Below, piece after piece: positions 1-7,441 of a stretch of DNA of 9,259 nucleotides (positions are counted from its first letter, which is position 1; each line of letters opens with the position of its first letter). Below the pieces are notes generated by a model. The model worked only from the letters and a program-made list of their open reading frames with translations, did not search any database and was not told the origin of the DNA. Position numbers and translations under genes: made by a program. This stretch comes from CAZQIC01 sp964593555 (GTDB taxonomy: Bacteria; Bacteroidota; Bacteroidia; JAFLBG01). Where the stretch lies: contig CAZQIC010000160.1 in assembly GCA_964593555.1 (NCBI GenBank), positions 1 through 9,259 on the forward strand, read 5' to 3'.

Positions 1-38
1 GTTCTCCGATTTTTAGTCAAATCTCTAAAAGTGAATTT

Positions 39-755
39 TTAGAACCCACCTTTAGCAGTTACCTTTACAGTAAGTTCAGTATTATCCCCTGCAATTTTTC
101 CAGAGGGAAGTTCAACATTCTCTCTGTCTAACGCATTCTTAACATCGATTGGTGTAAGGCCATGCGATGTCAGCTGATCTGCATTCAGCCATATGCGCAT
201 AGAATATTTTCTTTGTCCCCAGATCTGAATAGTACTCACTCCTTCTATAGTTTGCAAGCGCTGCGCGACAACATTCTCGGCATAATCACTCAATTCAAGT
301 GTAGAGCGGGAATCGCTTCTTATAGTCATTGAAAGTATCGCATCAGAGTTGGCATCCGATTTTGTAACAGTAGGTAAACCATCTATATCTTTGGGAAGAA
401 ACCTTACTGCCTGCGATACTTTATCTCTTACATCATTGGCTGCAGATTCAAGATCAGCCCCCAATTCAAATTCAACTGTAATCGAACTAGAGCCAAGATT
501 ACTTTGAGATGATATAGTACGTATACCTGCAATACCATTGATCGCTTTTTCGAGCGGCTCGGTTATTTCCGCTTCTATTACCTCTGCATTCGCTCCTCCA
601 TAAGTTGTTTTAACAGTAATCACAGGCGGATCAATAGAAGGAAACTCGCGTACACCTAAATAATTAAAACCTATAATACCAAACAACATGATGAGAAGAT
701 TCATCACGATTGCCAGTACAGGCCTATTAATACTTGTTGTAGATAAACTGCTCAT
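39..755 (-). CDS. RND efflux pump inner-membrane subunit, N-terminal part only (truncated frame)
   Basis: This is the start of a resistance-nodulation-division (HAE1/AcrB-like) transporter, the proton-driven pump of a tripartite efflux complex. Visible: a short cytoplasmic N-terminus with the typical SINRPVLAIVMNL, a first membrane helix at about residues 11-30, then the periplasmic porter start with REFPSIDPPVITVKTTYGGA, EAEITEPLEKAINGIAG, and ANDVRDKV followed by TVTKSDANSDAILSMT. All are hallmark family motifs. Family members are about 1000-1050 residues; this frame ends at TAA after 238 residues, in the GDNTELTVKV stretch where homologues continue into the next porter subdomain. The remaining 38 bases to the window edge do not give a clean continuation in any one frame, although FRDL-like residues reappear just after the stop. 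It starts 2 bases after the adaptor gene, so it belongs to the marR-adaptor-pump operon. It is either a broken gene or a sequence error near a contig end. Family assignment is secure; intactness is not. Confidence 0.9.
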   Translation of the reverse strand: MSSLSTTSINRPVLAIVMNLLIMLFGIIGFNYLGVREFPSIDPPVITVKTTYGGANAEVIEAEITEPLEKAINGIAGIRTISSQSNLGSSSITVEFELGADLESAANDVRDKVSQAVRFLPKDIDGLPTVTKSDANSDAILSMTIRSDSRSTLELSDYAENVVAQRLQTIEGVSTIQIWGQRKYSMRIWLNADQLTSHGLTPIDVKNALDRENVELPSGKIAGDNTELTVKVTAKGGF

Positions 756-757
756 TC

Positions 758-1813
758 TTATTTAACAGATGTTATTTTTAATGGTGCGCCAGGCTTTATT
801 TGCATTAAACCGTTAACAATAACTGTATCGCCAACACTTAAACCTTCAACTACCTGTATCTTATCTTCTTTCCTGATTCCCGTTTTAATAATAACTTGTT
901 TAGCAATTCCATTTTTACTCACAAAAACTTTTTGTCCTTTTAAGATTGGCACTACAGCCTGGGTTGGAATCATAAGTGCTGATGTGATCTCAGCAATAGG
1001 AAGCTCAATACTTGCATATACACCCGGAAAAATAGTTCCCTTCGCATTTGGAGTTATTGCCCTCACGTGTAGTGTTCTTGTACTTACATCTACCCTTGGC
1101 TCAACTGCAATTATATTTGCAGTATTTATACTTGTATCACCTGCTACAGAAAAAGAAAACGACTGTCCTGTTTTTATTTGTGAAACATATTTTTCGGGAA
1201 CATAAAAATCTATTTTAAGAGGAGAAACCTGCTGAATGGAAGCTATCGTAGTTGACTGGTTAACATAACTTCCCTCATAAACATTTAACAATCCTATCTT
1301 CCCATCAAAAGGCGCCCTTATTTCTGTTTTTGCAATTTGAGCCTGTAGCAATTCTATCTCGGCTTTTAACGAATTAGATTGTGTCAGAACAACATCATAC
1401 ACTTCCTGGCTTATTCCACCGGCTGCCAGTAATTGTTTGTTTCTCGATTCAGTTTCATTGGCAAGTTTTACTTTTAAGCTTAAATTTTTAAACTGCGCCT
1501 GCAGATCAGCATCATTGATCTTCACCAACAAATCACCTTTTGATACATTACTACCCTCGCTAAAATTTATAGAAATAATTTTACCAGCCGTTTCTGGCAC
1601 CAGCATTACCTCTTTATTCGCAAGCACTGTTCCTGACGCTGTAATTCTATCATGAATATTTTCGGGATGAACAATATAGCCCGTAACCGCAATAGGAGAT
1701 TTCCCCTGTGCTCCCTTTGGTGCACCCGAATCACCAGCAAAAAATTTAATCTTGATGAAAGCCAGCAAGCCAACAATGATTAAAATTATAATTATGGTTT
1801 TACTATTTTTCAT
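758..1813 (-). CDS. RND efflux periplasmic adaptor (HlyD/AcrA-like membrane fusion protein)
   Basis: This adaptor links an RND pump to an outer-membrane channel. At 351 residues it has normal family length. An N-terminal membrane anchor lies at about residues 5-24 (KTIIIILIIVGLLAFIKIKFF) with no lipobox cysteine, so it is anchored by a helix rather than a lipid. Domains in order: first half of the lipoyl/barrel-sandwich domain at about 55-105 (ASGTVLANKEVMLVPE, EGSNVSKGDLLVKI); a short alpha-helical hairpin at about 106-160; second lipoyl half at about 163-205 with the signature EIRAPFDGKIG; a beta-barrel at about 205-275; and a membrane-proximal domain to the end with IPTQAVVP and VVEGLSVGDTVIVNGLMQI. 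It sits 2 bases after the regulator and 2 bases before the pump gene, so it is translated as part of the same mRNA. No outer-membrane factor gene is visible; it may lie beyond the left edge. Confidence 0.95.
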   Translation of the reverse strand: MKNSKTIIIILIIVGLLAFIKIKFFAGDSGAPKGAQGKSPIAVTGYIVHPENIHDRITASGTVLANKEVMLVPETAGKIISINFSEGSNVSKGDLLVKINDADLQAQFKNLSLKVKLANETESRNKQLLAAGGISQEVYDVVLTQSNSLKAEIELLQAQIAKTEIRAPFDGKIGLLNVYEGSYVNQSTTIASIQQVSPLKIDFYVPEKYVSQIKTGQSFSFSVAGDTSINTANIIAVEPRVDVSTRTLHVRAITPNAKGTIFPGVYASIELPIAEITSALMIPTQAVVPILKGQKVFVSKNGIAKQVIIKTGIRKEDKIQVVEGLSVGDTVIVNGLMQIKPGAPLKITSVK

Positions 1814-1815
1814 GC

Positions 1816-2313
1816 TTATATCCTTTGTTTTTTTCCAGATACCCTCTTATAATGAATGACCACTTTATTAACAGGTTCTTTATTTAAATTATGCTGAGCT
1901 GTTTGAAGTATTTTATAAAACAATTCAACTTCCATTTTTGACAATCCTTTTACAACGATATTATTAAGATCACGTACAGCCTTAATAATAACAGGCATCC
2001 CTTTTTCAGCTTTAGCTGTAAGTCGTATAAAATGTTCTCTTCTATCTGATGGGTTTACCGTACGTTTTACATATCCTTTCTTTGACAAATAATCTATTAC
2101 TCTTACCAATGAAGCTTTATCGATCTTTAAAATTTCCGTTAAACACTTTTGGTTACAATCGGGTTTATGATGAAGGGCAATGAGCAGTGAATAGTGGCGT
2201 TCAATATCAAGCTCTTCAAGCTTTTTCGTCAATGCACCAACATACACCTTTGATAAGATCGCAAGGTGCCTGCCTAAAGGAAGTTCCTTAAAAATATCTT
2301 TCTCCCTGTTCAT
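1816..2313 (-). CDS. MarR-family transcriptional regulator, likely repressor of the efflux operon
   Basis: This 165-residue protein has the winged helix-turn-helix layout of MarR regulators. Helical dimerisation segments lie at both ends. The core reads HYSLLIALHHKPDCNQKCL, then a recognition helix KASLVRVIDYLSKKGYVKR, then the wing with the diagnostic NPSDRREHFIRLT. The C-terminal helices begin near KAEKGMPVII. It is the first gene of the marR-adaptor-RND operon, a common arrangement in which the regulator represses its own operon and is released by a small-molecule ligand. The 17-bp palindrome just upstream supports autoregulation. The ATG at 2313-2311 is the only plausible start; the -7 promoter element ends only 4 bases before it, so the message may have no leader. 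The ligand cannot be inferred. Confidence 0.93.
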   Translation of the reverse strand: MNREKDIFKELPLGRHLAILSKVYVGALTKKLEELDIERHYSLLIALHHKPDCNQKCLTEILKIDKASLVRVIDYLSKKGYVKRTVNPSDRREHFIRLTAKAEKGMPVIIKAVRDLNNIVVKGLSKMEVELFYKILQTAQHNLNKEPVNKVVIHYKRVSGKKQRI

Positions 2314-2317
2314 AATA

Positions 2318-2348
2318 CAAATTTACATGTTTTAACAATAGTTTGCAA
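2318..2348 (-). promoter_or_regulatory. Bacteroidota-type promoter of the marR-adaptor-RND operon
   Basis: On the minus strand, TAAATTTG (2325-2318) matches the Bacteroidota -7 consensus TAnnTTTG exactly. TTGC (2348-2345) sits 19 bases upstream, at the right distance for a -33 element, though it matches TTTG/TTG only partly. The marR ATG starts 4 bases after the -7 element, placing the expected transcription start at or inside the start codon. This is based on consensus matching only. Confidence 0.6.
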
Positions 2349-2356
2349 TGCAAACT
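2340..2356. promoter_or_regulatory. Palindromic operator, probable MarR binding site
   Basis: AGTTTGCAATGCAAACT is a perfect 17-bp palindrome around its central base at 2348. The flanks extend the symmetry imperfectly (AACAAT on one side, GTTAGT on the other). Its size and its position, covering the predicted -33 element of the marR operon, fit a MarR dimer operator that blocks polymerase. Binding by the adjacent MarR protein is inference. Confidence 0.65.
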
Positions 2357-2407
2357 GTTAGTATTACGAACAAATATTCAGGGTTTTGATTTTGACGCAT
2401 TTTAGGT

Positions 2408-2438
2408 TTTGTCTCCACTGATGAATTGTGTATATTTA
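2408..2438 (+). promoter_or_regulatory. Possible promoter of the large secreted protein gene
   Basis: TTTG at 2408-2411 is followed after 19 bases by TATATTTA at 2431-2438, one base off the TAnnTTTG consensus. If real, transcription would start near 2443, downstream of the GTG at 2428, and would favour the TTG at 2458 as the start codon. The match is imperfect, so this is tentative. Confidence 0.3.
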
Positions 2439-5400
2439 TCTACACTTAAACAAAGCTTTGTCAACACACAAACGCATTCTATTATTAGTTTGGATAGCCA
2501 TTACAGGCTTTTCATTTTCTCTTTTCTCCCAGACCTATTGTGTACCAACTGTGTTGGCAAGTAATGGTATAGGAATTACACGTTTTCGGCTAAACACAAT
2601 CGACCATCCATCTCCTGCAGGGGAAGGAATGCGTGATACAAACCTGACAAAACCCGCAGGAACAGCAACATTGATAAGCGGTTCCCTCGCTAAAGTTGTA
2701 GTTGATCTGCCGCAAAGCGCAATTGTTACAATTTGGCTGGACTATAATAAGAATGGACTTTTTACAATTTTTCCGGCATTAGAGCGATTGGGAGTTTTTA
2801 ACGGAGTTGCGGGCACCAATACGTTTTTAGTAACTATAACGGGGGCTCCATTAAATGGCACGAGGCTCCGCATTTCTGCAGGCACCCGGACGATGGCCCT
2901 TAGCTGCGACCCCGCGTTTCCCGATGGCGATGTGGAAGATTACCTTGTAAATATTATTGATATAGATCAACGATGCGATTCCTTAGTGGTTACACAGCCT
3001 CAACCTTGCTGCATGAATCCCGGAAAAGTAAAAAAAGAGATCATTTGTATCGACCTGATGACGAGCGGGATTCTTAATCCTTCTACTTTAAAATCAATTA
3101 CTTTATCTACAACAGGAACAACAAACATGGCTGATATAACAAAAGCCGAATTATGGTATTCAGGTTCAACAAATATTAATGGAGCTCCGCCTAATTACTC
3201 AAGTTTTCCCAATCTAAGCAACCGTACCTTATTCGGATCAATTAATAATCCCATTGCACCTACCTATACCATCACCGGAAACTTCTCTATTCCAATATTA
3301 CCCGCTCCAACACATCATTACTTTTGGCTCACATATGATATTTCAGCCGCTGCTATTATTGGCAATACAATAGATGCCACCTGCCTCAATGCCGAGATCG
3401 ACAGTATGGGAGTTATTTTAAATAAAACATTTGTTGTAGATAATACAACAGGTTTACATGTGATCGAACCTTATACCAATCGGCCAACTTCTAATCGTGG
3501 TAACATTTGGTACTTCGGTGGAAACGCCGGACTTGATTTTAACTGCTCACCTCCGAAAGCCACCGCAGATGGGCGCATGAGCGTTGCCGAAACCTCAACC
3601 TCAATATGTGATCTGCAAGGCAATTTAAAGTTTTATACAAACGCAGAAACGGTATGGGATTCCAATCACGAGCGCATGGCAAATGGCACAGGTTTAAACG
3701 GTCATTTCCTTGTCTCACATGGTGCACAAATTATTCCTGATCCCGGAAATGCTAATGAATATTATTTATTTATTTCCAGCCAGGGCGCAGATACTTTATT
3801 TTACAGTAAAGTTGATATGACACAGAACAGTGGCTTGGGTGATGTAACAACCAAAAATATTTTTGTTGACGAAAAGATACAGGAAGTTAAAGCCGCTGTA
3901 ATGCATTGTAATGGAAAAGATGCCTGGCTGGTTGCTCTCAAGGAAAACAGTATTTTAAATTGTAAACTACAAGCTTACCTGGTAAATAGTTCAGGAGTAC
4001 AACCTCCAGTTATTACAAATGCCTTTACTTTTTCCGGAAATAATTCATATCCGGGCATGGAATGTTTTTCACCTAATGGGGCAAAGTTCGCTTTTAGAAA
4101 TTTAACATCAACCTTCGCTATTACAGAAGTACGTGTTGTAGATTTTGATAACTCAACAGGAAACTTTTGTGACACGTTAATATTAGAACTGGATTCTACA
4201 GTACGATCTATTTCTTTTTCATCCGACAACTCCAAGCTATATGTTACTTCGGGGGCTACTGCCATGACTATTCATCAGTTTAATCTAAATGCAGGCAGTA
4301 AGAATGCCATCAGAAGTTCAAAAACATTTATTGCAACCATTAATGCCGGTATAGTTGCCACACAACTTGGACCTGATGGAAAAATATACATATCCCAAGC
4401 CGGGAGCCTAAGTGTAAACGATAAAGTGATGCACACAATTAACCAACCAAATCTTTCCGGTGCCTTTTGTAATTTGCAATACAATACGGTGAATCTGGCG
4501 GACAGAGGATCAGTCCTTAATCTTCCAAAATTTATGGAGAATTATTTCCTGGACCCAACATATACCGACCTCGCTTTTAAAGCGATATTCGGTTCAGATA
4601 CAACTGCATGCAGCAACGATAGCATTACATTTACCGATTCATCACATTTTATCCCGACAGCTTGTTCACCAACCTATAATAGTAGTTGGAACTTTGGAGA
4701 TATTTCAAGCGGAGTTTCAAATACATCGACTTCTACAAACCCTAAACATTTATTTTCGGGTCCGGGAACTTATACAGTTTCCCTTATCATCAATGAGCGC
4801 TGCAGGTATGATACAACAACAAAAGAAATTATTATCTATCCTGTAGTTACTGCGAGCATAACCGGAGCATCATCAATTTGTATTGGTGACAGCGCTATTC
4901 TAACCGGTTCAGGCGGGACAAATTTCCAATGGAGTACAGGAAGCACATCTGGTTCAATTGTTATCCATACTCCTGGGTCCTCTGCACTTTATTCGCTAAC
5001 TGTAAGCAATGGTATTTGTTCAGATACAACTTCGTTGTTTGTCACTATTGCACCTCCTCCTGTTGCTGTTATCAACGGTGATGACAGCATTTGCTCCGGA
5101 ACTTCAACTTTACTAAGTGCATCTGGCGGTGTTAATTATTTATGGAACACCAGTTCAACTACTTCAAGTATTTCTGTTAATCCAATCACCTCTACAGTAT
5201 ATAATGTTACGGTAACAACAGGTTCGTGTTTTGATACAACATCATTTAGCATTCTTGTAAATCCAAGTCCTACAGCTATTATTACAGGCAGCACTTCAAT
5301 TTGTGCAGGCGATAGTGTTGTGCTTAGTGTTTCGGGAAGTGGGAATTATTTGTGGAACACCTCTTCAACTAATTCTTCTATCACATCGTTTCCGACTGTC

Positions 5401-6195
5401 CCCACTTCGTATTCTGTAATCGCAACAATTGGATCATGTAAAGACACGGCAAACTTTACCGTTAATGTTTCTGCGGTTCCTGTTGCCAATGCAGGACAAG
5501 ATACCAGCCTTTGCGAAGGCAATTCAGTTACACTAAACGGAACAGGAGGAAATAATTATTTGTGGAACACGGGAGCAAGCACGGCTTCTGTTTTCGTTTT
5601 TCCTACTATGAGCACTTTATATTCCATGACAACATCTATCGGATCCTGCGTTGATACTGACCAGGTAATGATCATTATAAATCAGGCTCCCTTTGTTGCA
5701 ACCTCCGGAAATATTACGATAGCTTATGGGACATCCACTACTCTGTCTGCAAATACCGGTGTAGGAAATACTTATTTATGGAGTTCTGCATTGGGGTTAA
5801 GCTGCAATACTTGTCCTAATCCCCTGGCAACACCTACACTTACAACTAAATATTATGTAACGGTAACTGATGCAAATGGCTGCACTGCTATTGACTCATT
5901 AATAATTGTGGTAGATATTCTGTGCCCGGAACTTTTTGTGCCAACGGCGTTCTCACCAAATGATGATGGACAAAACGATGTATTCTCAATTAAAGGAAAT
6001 TGTTTTAAAACATTTCTTATAACGATTTACGACCGTTGGGGAGCAAAAGTATTTGAATCAACCAACCCTACATTTGAATGGGATGGAAAATTCAAATCAA
6101 AAGAACTTGACACCGATGTATTCGTTTACAAAATAGAAGGTATTCTTACCGGTGATGAAATTTCTTTAAAAGGAAATATCAGCCTTATCAGGTAA
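2428..6195 (+). CDS. Large secreted multidomain protein with T9SS type B sorting domain
   Basis: This 1255-residue protein is built for export and surface attachment. A signal peptide follows a basic stretch (STHKR, then ILLLVWIAITGFSFSLF, with cleavage probably before QTYC). A GEVED-like domain spans about residues 90-175 (IWLDYNKNGLF to DGDVEDYLVNI). Residues 200-345 resemble the sialidase-associated N-terminal domain (STTGTTNMADITKAELWYSG, FWLTYDISAAAIIGN). A propeller-like region runs from about 357 to 700 (NIWYFGGNAGLDFN, NANEYYLFISSQGAD). A PKD domain lies around 745-790 (SWNFGD, FSGPGTYTVSLII). Five Ig/PKD-like repeats begin near 809, 879, 950, 1020 and 1090. Residues 1172-1255 form the gliding-motility-associated type B C-terminal domain (PTAFSPNDDGQNDVFSI, IYDRWGAKVFES). 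The T9SS removes or processes this domain during outer-membrane passage. The frame opens at GTG 2428; an in-frame TTG at 2458 gives a cleaner signal peptide and may be the true start. There is no catalytic signature, so a structural or adhesive role is likely but unproven. Confidence 0.93.
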   Translation: MYIYLHLNKALSTHKRILLLVWIAITGFSFSLFSQTYCVPTVLASNGIGITRFRLNTIDHPSPAGEGMRDTNLTKPAGTATLISGSLAKVVVDLPQSAIVTIWLDYNKNGLFTIFPALERLGVFNGVAGTNTFLVTITGAPLNGTRLRISAGTRTMALSCDPAFPDGDVEDYLVNIIDIDQRCDSLVVTQPQPCCMNPGKVKKEIICIDLMTSGILNPSTLKSITLSTTGTTNMADITKAELWYSGSTNINGAPPNYSSFPNLSNRTLFGSINNPIAPTYTITGNFSIPILPAPTHHYFWLTYDISAAAIIGNTIDATCLNAEIDSMGVILNKTFVVDNTTGLHVIEPYTNRPTSNRGNIWYFGGNAGLDFNCSPPKATADGRMSVAETSTSICDLQGNLKFYTNAETVWDSNHERMANGTGLNGHFLVSHGAQIIPDPGNANEYYLFISSQGADTLFYSKVDMTQNSGLGDVTTKNIFVDEKIQEVKAAVMHCNGKDAWLVALKENSILNCKLQAYLVNSSGVQPPVITNAFTFSGNNSYPGMECFSPNGAKFAFRNLTSTFAITEVRVVDFDNSTGNFCDTLILELDSTVRSISFSSDNSKLYVTSGATAMTIHQFNLNAGSKNAIRSSKTFIATINAGIVATQLGPDGKIYISQAGSLSVNDKVMHTINQPNLSGAFCNLQYNTVNLADRGSVLNLPKFMENYFLDPTYTDLAFKAIFGSDTTACSNDSITFTDSSHFIPTACSPTYNSSWNFGDISSGVSNTSTSTNPKHLFSGPGTYTVSLIINERCRYDTTTKEIIIYPVVTASITGASSICIGDSAILTGSGGTNFQWSTGSTSGSIVIHTPGSSALYSLTVSNGICSDTTSLFVTIAPPPVAVINGDDSICSGTSTLLSASGGVNYLWNTSSTTSSISVNPITSTVYNVTVTTGSCFDTTSFSILVNPSPTAIITGSTSICAGDSVVLSVSGSGNYLWNTSSTNSSITSFPTVPTSYSVIATIGSCKDTANFTVNVSAVPVANAGQDTSLCEGNSVTLNGTGGNNYLWNTGASTASVFVFPTMSTLYSMTTSIGSCVDTDQVMIIINQAPFVATSGNITIAYGTSTTLSANTGVGNTYLWSSALGLSCNTCPNPLATPTLTTKYYVTVTDANGCTAIDSLIIVVDILCPELFVPTAFSPNDDGQNDVFSIKGNCFKTFLITIYDRWGAKVFESTNPTFEWDGKFKSKELDTDVFVYKIEGILTGDEISLKGNISLIR

Positions 6196-6283
6196 TTCGA
6201 ACGTCTCCTTCCGTTACCCACACCATTAAATTTCTCTTGATTTTCAATAAATTAACAAAGGTTAACAATTATTTTCCAAATAG

Positions 6284-6310
6284 ATGTTCTAACATTAAAT
6301 GTTATAACAT
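6284..6310. promoter_or_regulatory. Two tandem 12-bp palindromes, probable operator of the yceI-family gene
   Basis: ATGTTCTAACAT (6284-6295) and ATGTTATAACAT (6299-6310) differ at one base and are separated by TAA. The second is a perfect palindrome and the first has one broken pair. Their centres are 15 bp apart, and the second touches the first base of the -7 element at 6310. Such spacing suits one or two dimeric regulators covering the promoter; the MarR protein encoded downstream is the obvious candidate, by inference. Confidence 0.6.
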
Positions 6311-6317
6311 ATATTTG
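6310..6317 (+). promoter_or_regulatory. Bacteroidota -7 element of the yceI-family gene
   Basis: TATATTTG matches TAnnTTTG exactly and lies 22 bases before the ATG at 6340, giving a leader of about 15-18 bases. No convincing -33 element is seen, because the tandem palindromes occupy that space. A promoter with a poor -33 box may need, or be controlled by, the regulator that binds there. Confidence 0.6.
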
Positions 6318-6339
6318 TAGTGTAATTAATATTTAACAC

Positions 6340-6930
6340 ATGAAAAATCTAATAAAAATGGGAACCATTCTTCTTACTACACTACTGGCAGAGACTGCTG
6401 TAGCACAAACAACATGGAACATCGACAAGTCACACACCAAAGTAAAATTCAGTGTTACTCATATGATGATATCCGAAACAACAGGTGAATTTAAAATTTA
6501 CGATGGCAAAGTAACTTCCTCGAAAGATGATTTTACCGATGCCAAGATCGATTTCAATATTGATGTGGCGAGCATTAATACGGATGATGAAAAAAGAGAC
6601 GGGCATTTAAAGTCAGACGATTTTTTTAATGCTGAGAAATATCCAAAAATGACATTCAAAAGTACATCGTTTAAAAAGGTAAACGATAAAAATTACAAAC
6701 TCATTGGCGACCTTACTATACGTGATGTTACCAAAAAAGTTGAGTTTGACGTTGTATACAATGGCACCATGAAATCGCCATGGGGAGCAACCGCTGCCGG
6801 CTTTAAACTAAATGGAAAAATAAACCGTACAGACTATAACCTTAAATGGAACGTAGCCCTGGAAGCAGGTGGTGTTTTAGTGAGTGAAACGGTAAATATT
6901 GAATGTAATGTGGAATTGATCAAACAATAA
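6340..6930 (+). CDS. YceI-family periplasmic lipid-binding protein
   Basis: This 196-residue secreted protein belongs to the YceI family, a lipocalin-like beta-barrel that binds polyisoprenoids or other long-chain amphiphiles; its role is variously linked to quinone handling or stress. A signal peptide covers about residues 1-22, with cleavage near AVAQ/TTW. The mature protein opens with the family pattern WNIDKSHTKVKFSVTHMMIS followed by TGEF. Next come DDEKRDGHLKSDDFFNAEKYPKMTF, LTIRDVTKKVEFDV, the SPWGATAAGFKLNGKINR strand pair, and DYNLKWN near the end, in the order seen in full-length members. Length is normal and nothing is missing. It is followed by a MarR regulator on the same strand, and paired palindromes sit at its promoter, so ligand-responsive control of this gene by that MarR is the simplest reading. 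Confidence 0.95.
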   Translation: MKNLIKMGTILLTTLLAETAVAQTTWNIDKSHTKVKFSVTHMMISETTGEFKIYDGKVTSSKDDFTDAKIDFNIDVASINTDDEKRDGHLKSDDFFNAEKYPKMTFKSTSFKKVNDKNYKLIGDLTIRDVTKKVEFDVVYNGTMKSPWGATAAGFKLNGKINRTDYNLKWNVALEAGGVLVSETVNIECNVELIKQ

Positions 6931-6938
6931 ATTAACAC

Positions 6939-6985
6939 AATAATAAAAGTGGGTGTATATTTGCATTAAACCCACTTTTATTATT
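6939..6985 (+). terminator. 16-bp perfect inverted repeat between yceI-family gene and marR; possible terminator
   Basis: Arms at 6939-6954 (AATAATAAAAGTGGGT) and 6970-6985 (ACCCACTTTTATTATT) are perfectly complementary around a 15-base loop. The core stem GTGGGT/ACCCAC followed by TTTTATTATTTT resembles a rho-independent terminator for the yceI-family transcript, beginning 9 bases after its stop codon. The loop is long for a terminator. The loop also carries the TATATTTG promoter of the downstream marR, so the repeat might instead be an operator. Which role applies cannot be decided from sequence. Confidence 0.5.
6956..6963 (+). promoter_or_regulatory. Bacteroidota -7 element of the second marR gene
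   Basis: TATATTTG matches TAnnTTTG exactly and lies inside the loop of the 6939-6985 inverted repeat, 28 bases before the ATG at 6992. The right arm of the repeat would form most of the 5' leader. No clear -33 element is visible. Because the promoter lies within the open frame upstream of 6992, the GTG at 6953 is an unlikely start. Confidence 0.55.
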
Positions 6986-6991
6986 TTCCCC

Positions 6992-7441
6992 ATGAAATTA
7001 GAAGACGAAATTGTACAAAAAAAATTCAAAAGTGAATATCACAAGGTTGTAGTAAACATCCTTTATACAAACAACTGGTTAAACCGCTTTTTCCTTGATG
7101 AGTTAAAACCGCACAAGATCACCCAACAGCAATACAATATACTTCGTATTCTAAGAGGACAATACCCCAAACCGGCTTCCATAAAACTGATCAAAGAAAG
7201 AATGTTGGATAAAATGTCGGATGCATCTCGCATTGTAGAAAAGCTGCGTATAAAACATTTGTTAAAAAGAGAGCTTTGTGAAAACGACCGGCGCAATGTT
7301 GATGTAATTATCACCGACAAAGGATTACAACTCCTTAAAGAACTTGACGTAATAGAAGACCGCTCTAAAAAACACCTCTCTGCGCTTAATGAAAAAGAAG
7401 CTGCACAATTAAATAAACTGCTTGATAAAATGAGAGGGTAG
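6992..7441 (+). CDS. MarR-family transcriptional regulator, probably controlling the yceI-family gene
   Basis: From the ATG at 6992 the protein has 149 residues (MKLEDEIVQKKF...). The frame is open back to a GTG at 6953, but that region contains the promoter and the left side of an inverted repeat, so the later start is preferred. The MarR fold is visible: dimerisation helix NILYTNNWLNRFFLDEL; HTH with ITQQQYNILRILRGQYPKPASI; recognition helix DASRIVEKLRIKHLLKREL; the wing CENDRRNVDVIITDKG with the usual D-R-R; and a charged C-terminal helix. It shares little sequence with the other MarR in this window (minus strand, 1816-2313), so a recent duplication is not suggested. Its position just downstream of the yceI-family gene, on the same strand, implies local regulation. 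The ligand is unknown. Confidence 0.93.
   Translation: MKLEDEIVQKKFKSEYHKVVVNILYTNNWLNRFFLDELKPHKITQQQYNILRILRGQYPKPASIKLIKERMLDKMSDASRIVEKLRIKHLLKRELCENDRRNVDVIITDKGLQLLKELDVIEDRSKKHLSALNEKEAAQLNKLLDKMRG

Noticed and set aside
984..1655. Plus-strand frames at 984-1205 and 1437-1655
   Set aside because: They are antisense to the well-supported adaptor gene, have no family features and no promoter.
3539..4484. Minus-strand frames at 3539-3727, 3975-4265 and 4275-4484
   Set aside because: They lie opposite the continuous large secreted protein frame and show no recognisable motifs.
6196..6230. GGTAA/TTACC pairing after the large gene as a terminator
   Set aside because: Only five pairs around a long loop and no T run; too weak to call.
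6953..6991. GTG at 6953 as start of the second MarR protein
   Set aside because: The extra 13 residues are encoded by promoter and inverted-repeat sequence; MarR homology begins after the ATG at 6992.
7063..7320. Minus-strand frame of 85 codons opposite the second marR gene
   Set aside because: It is antisense to a clear MarR coding sequence, with composition expected of a mirror frame.
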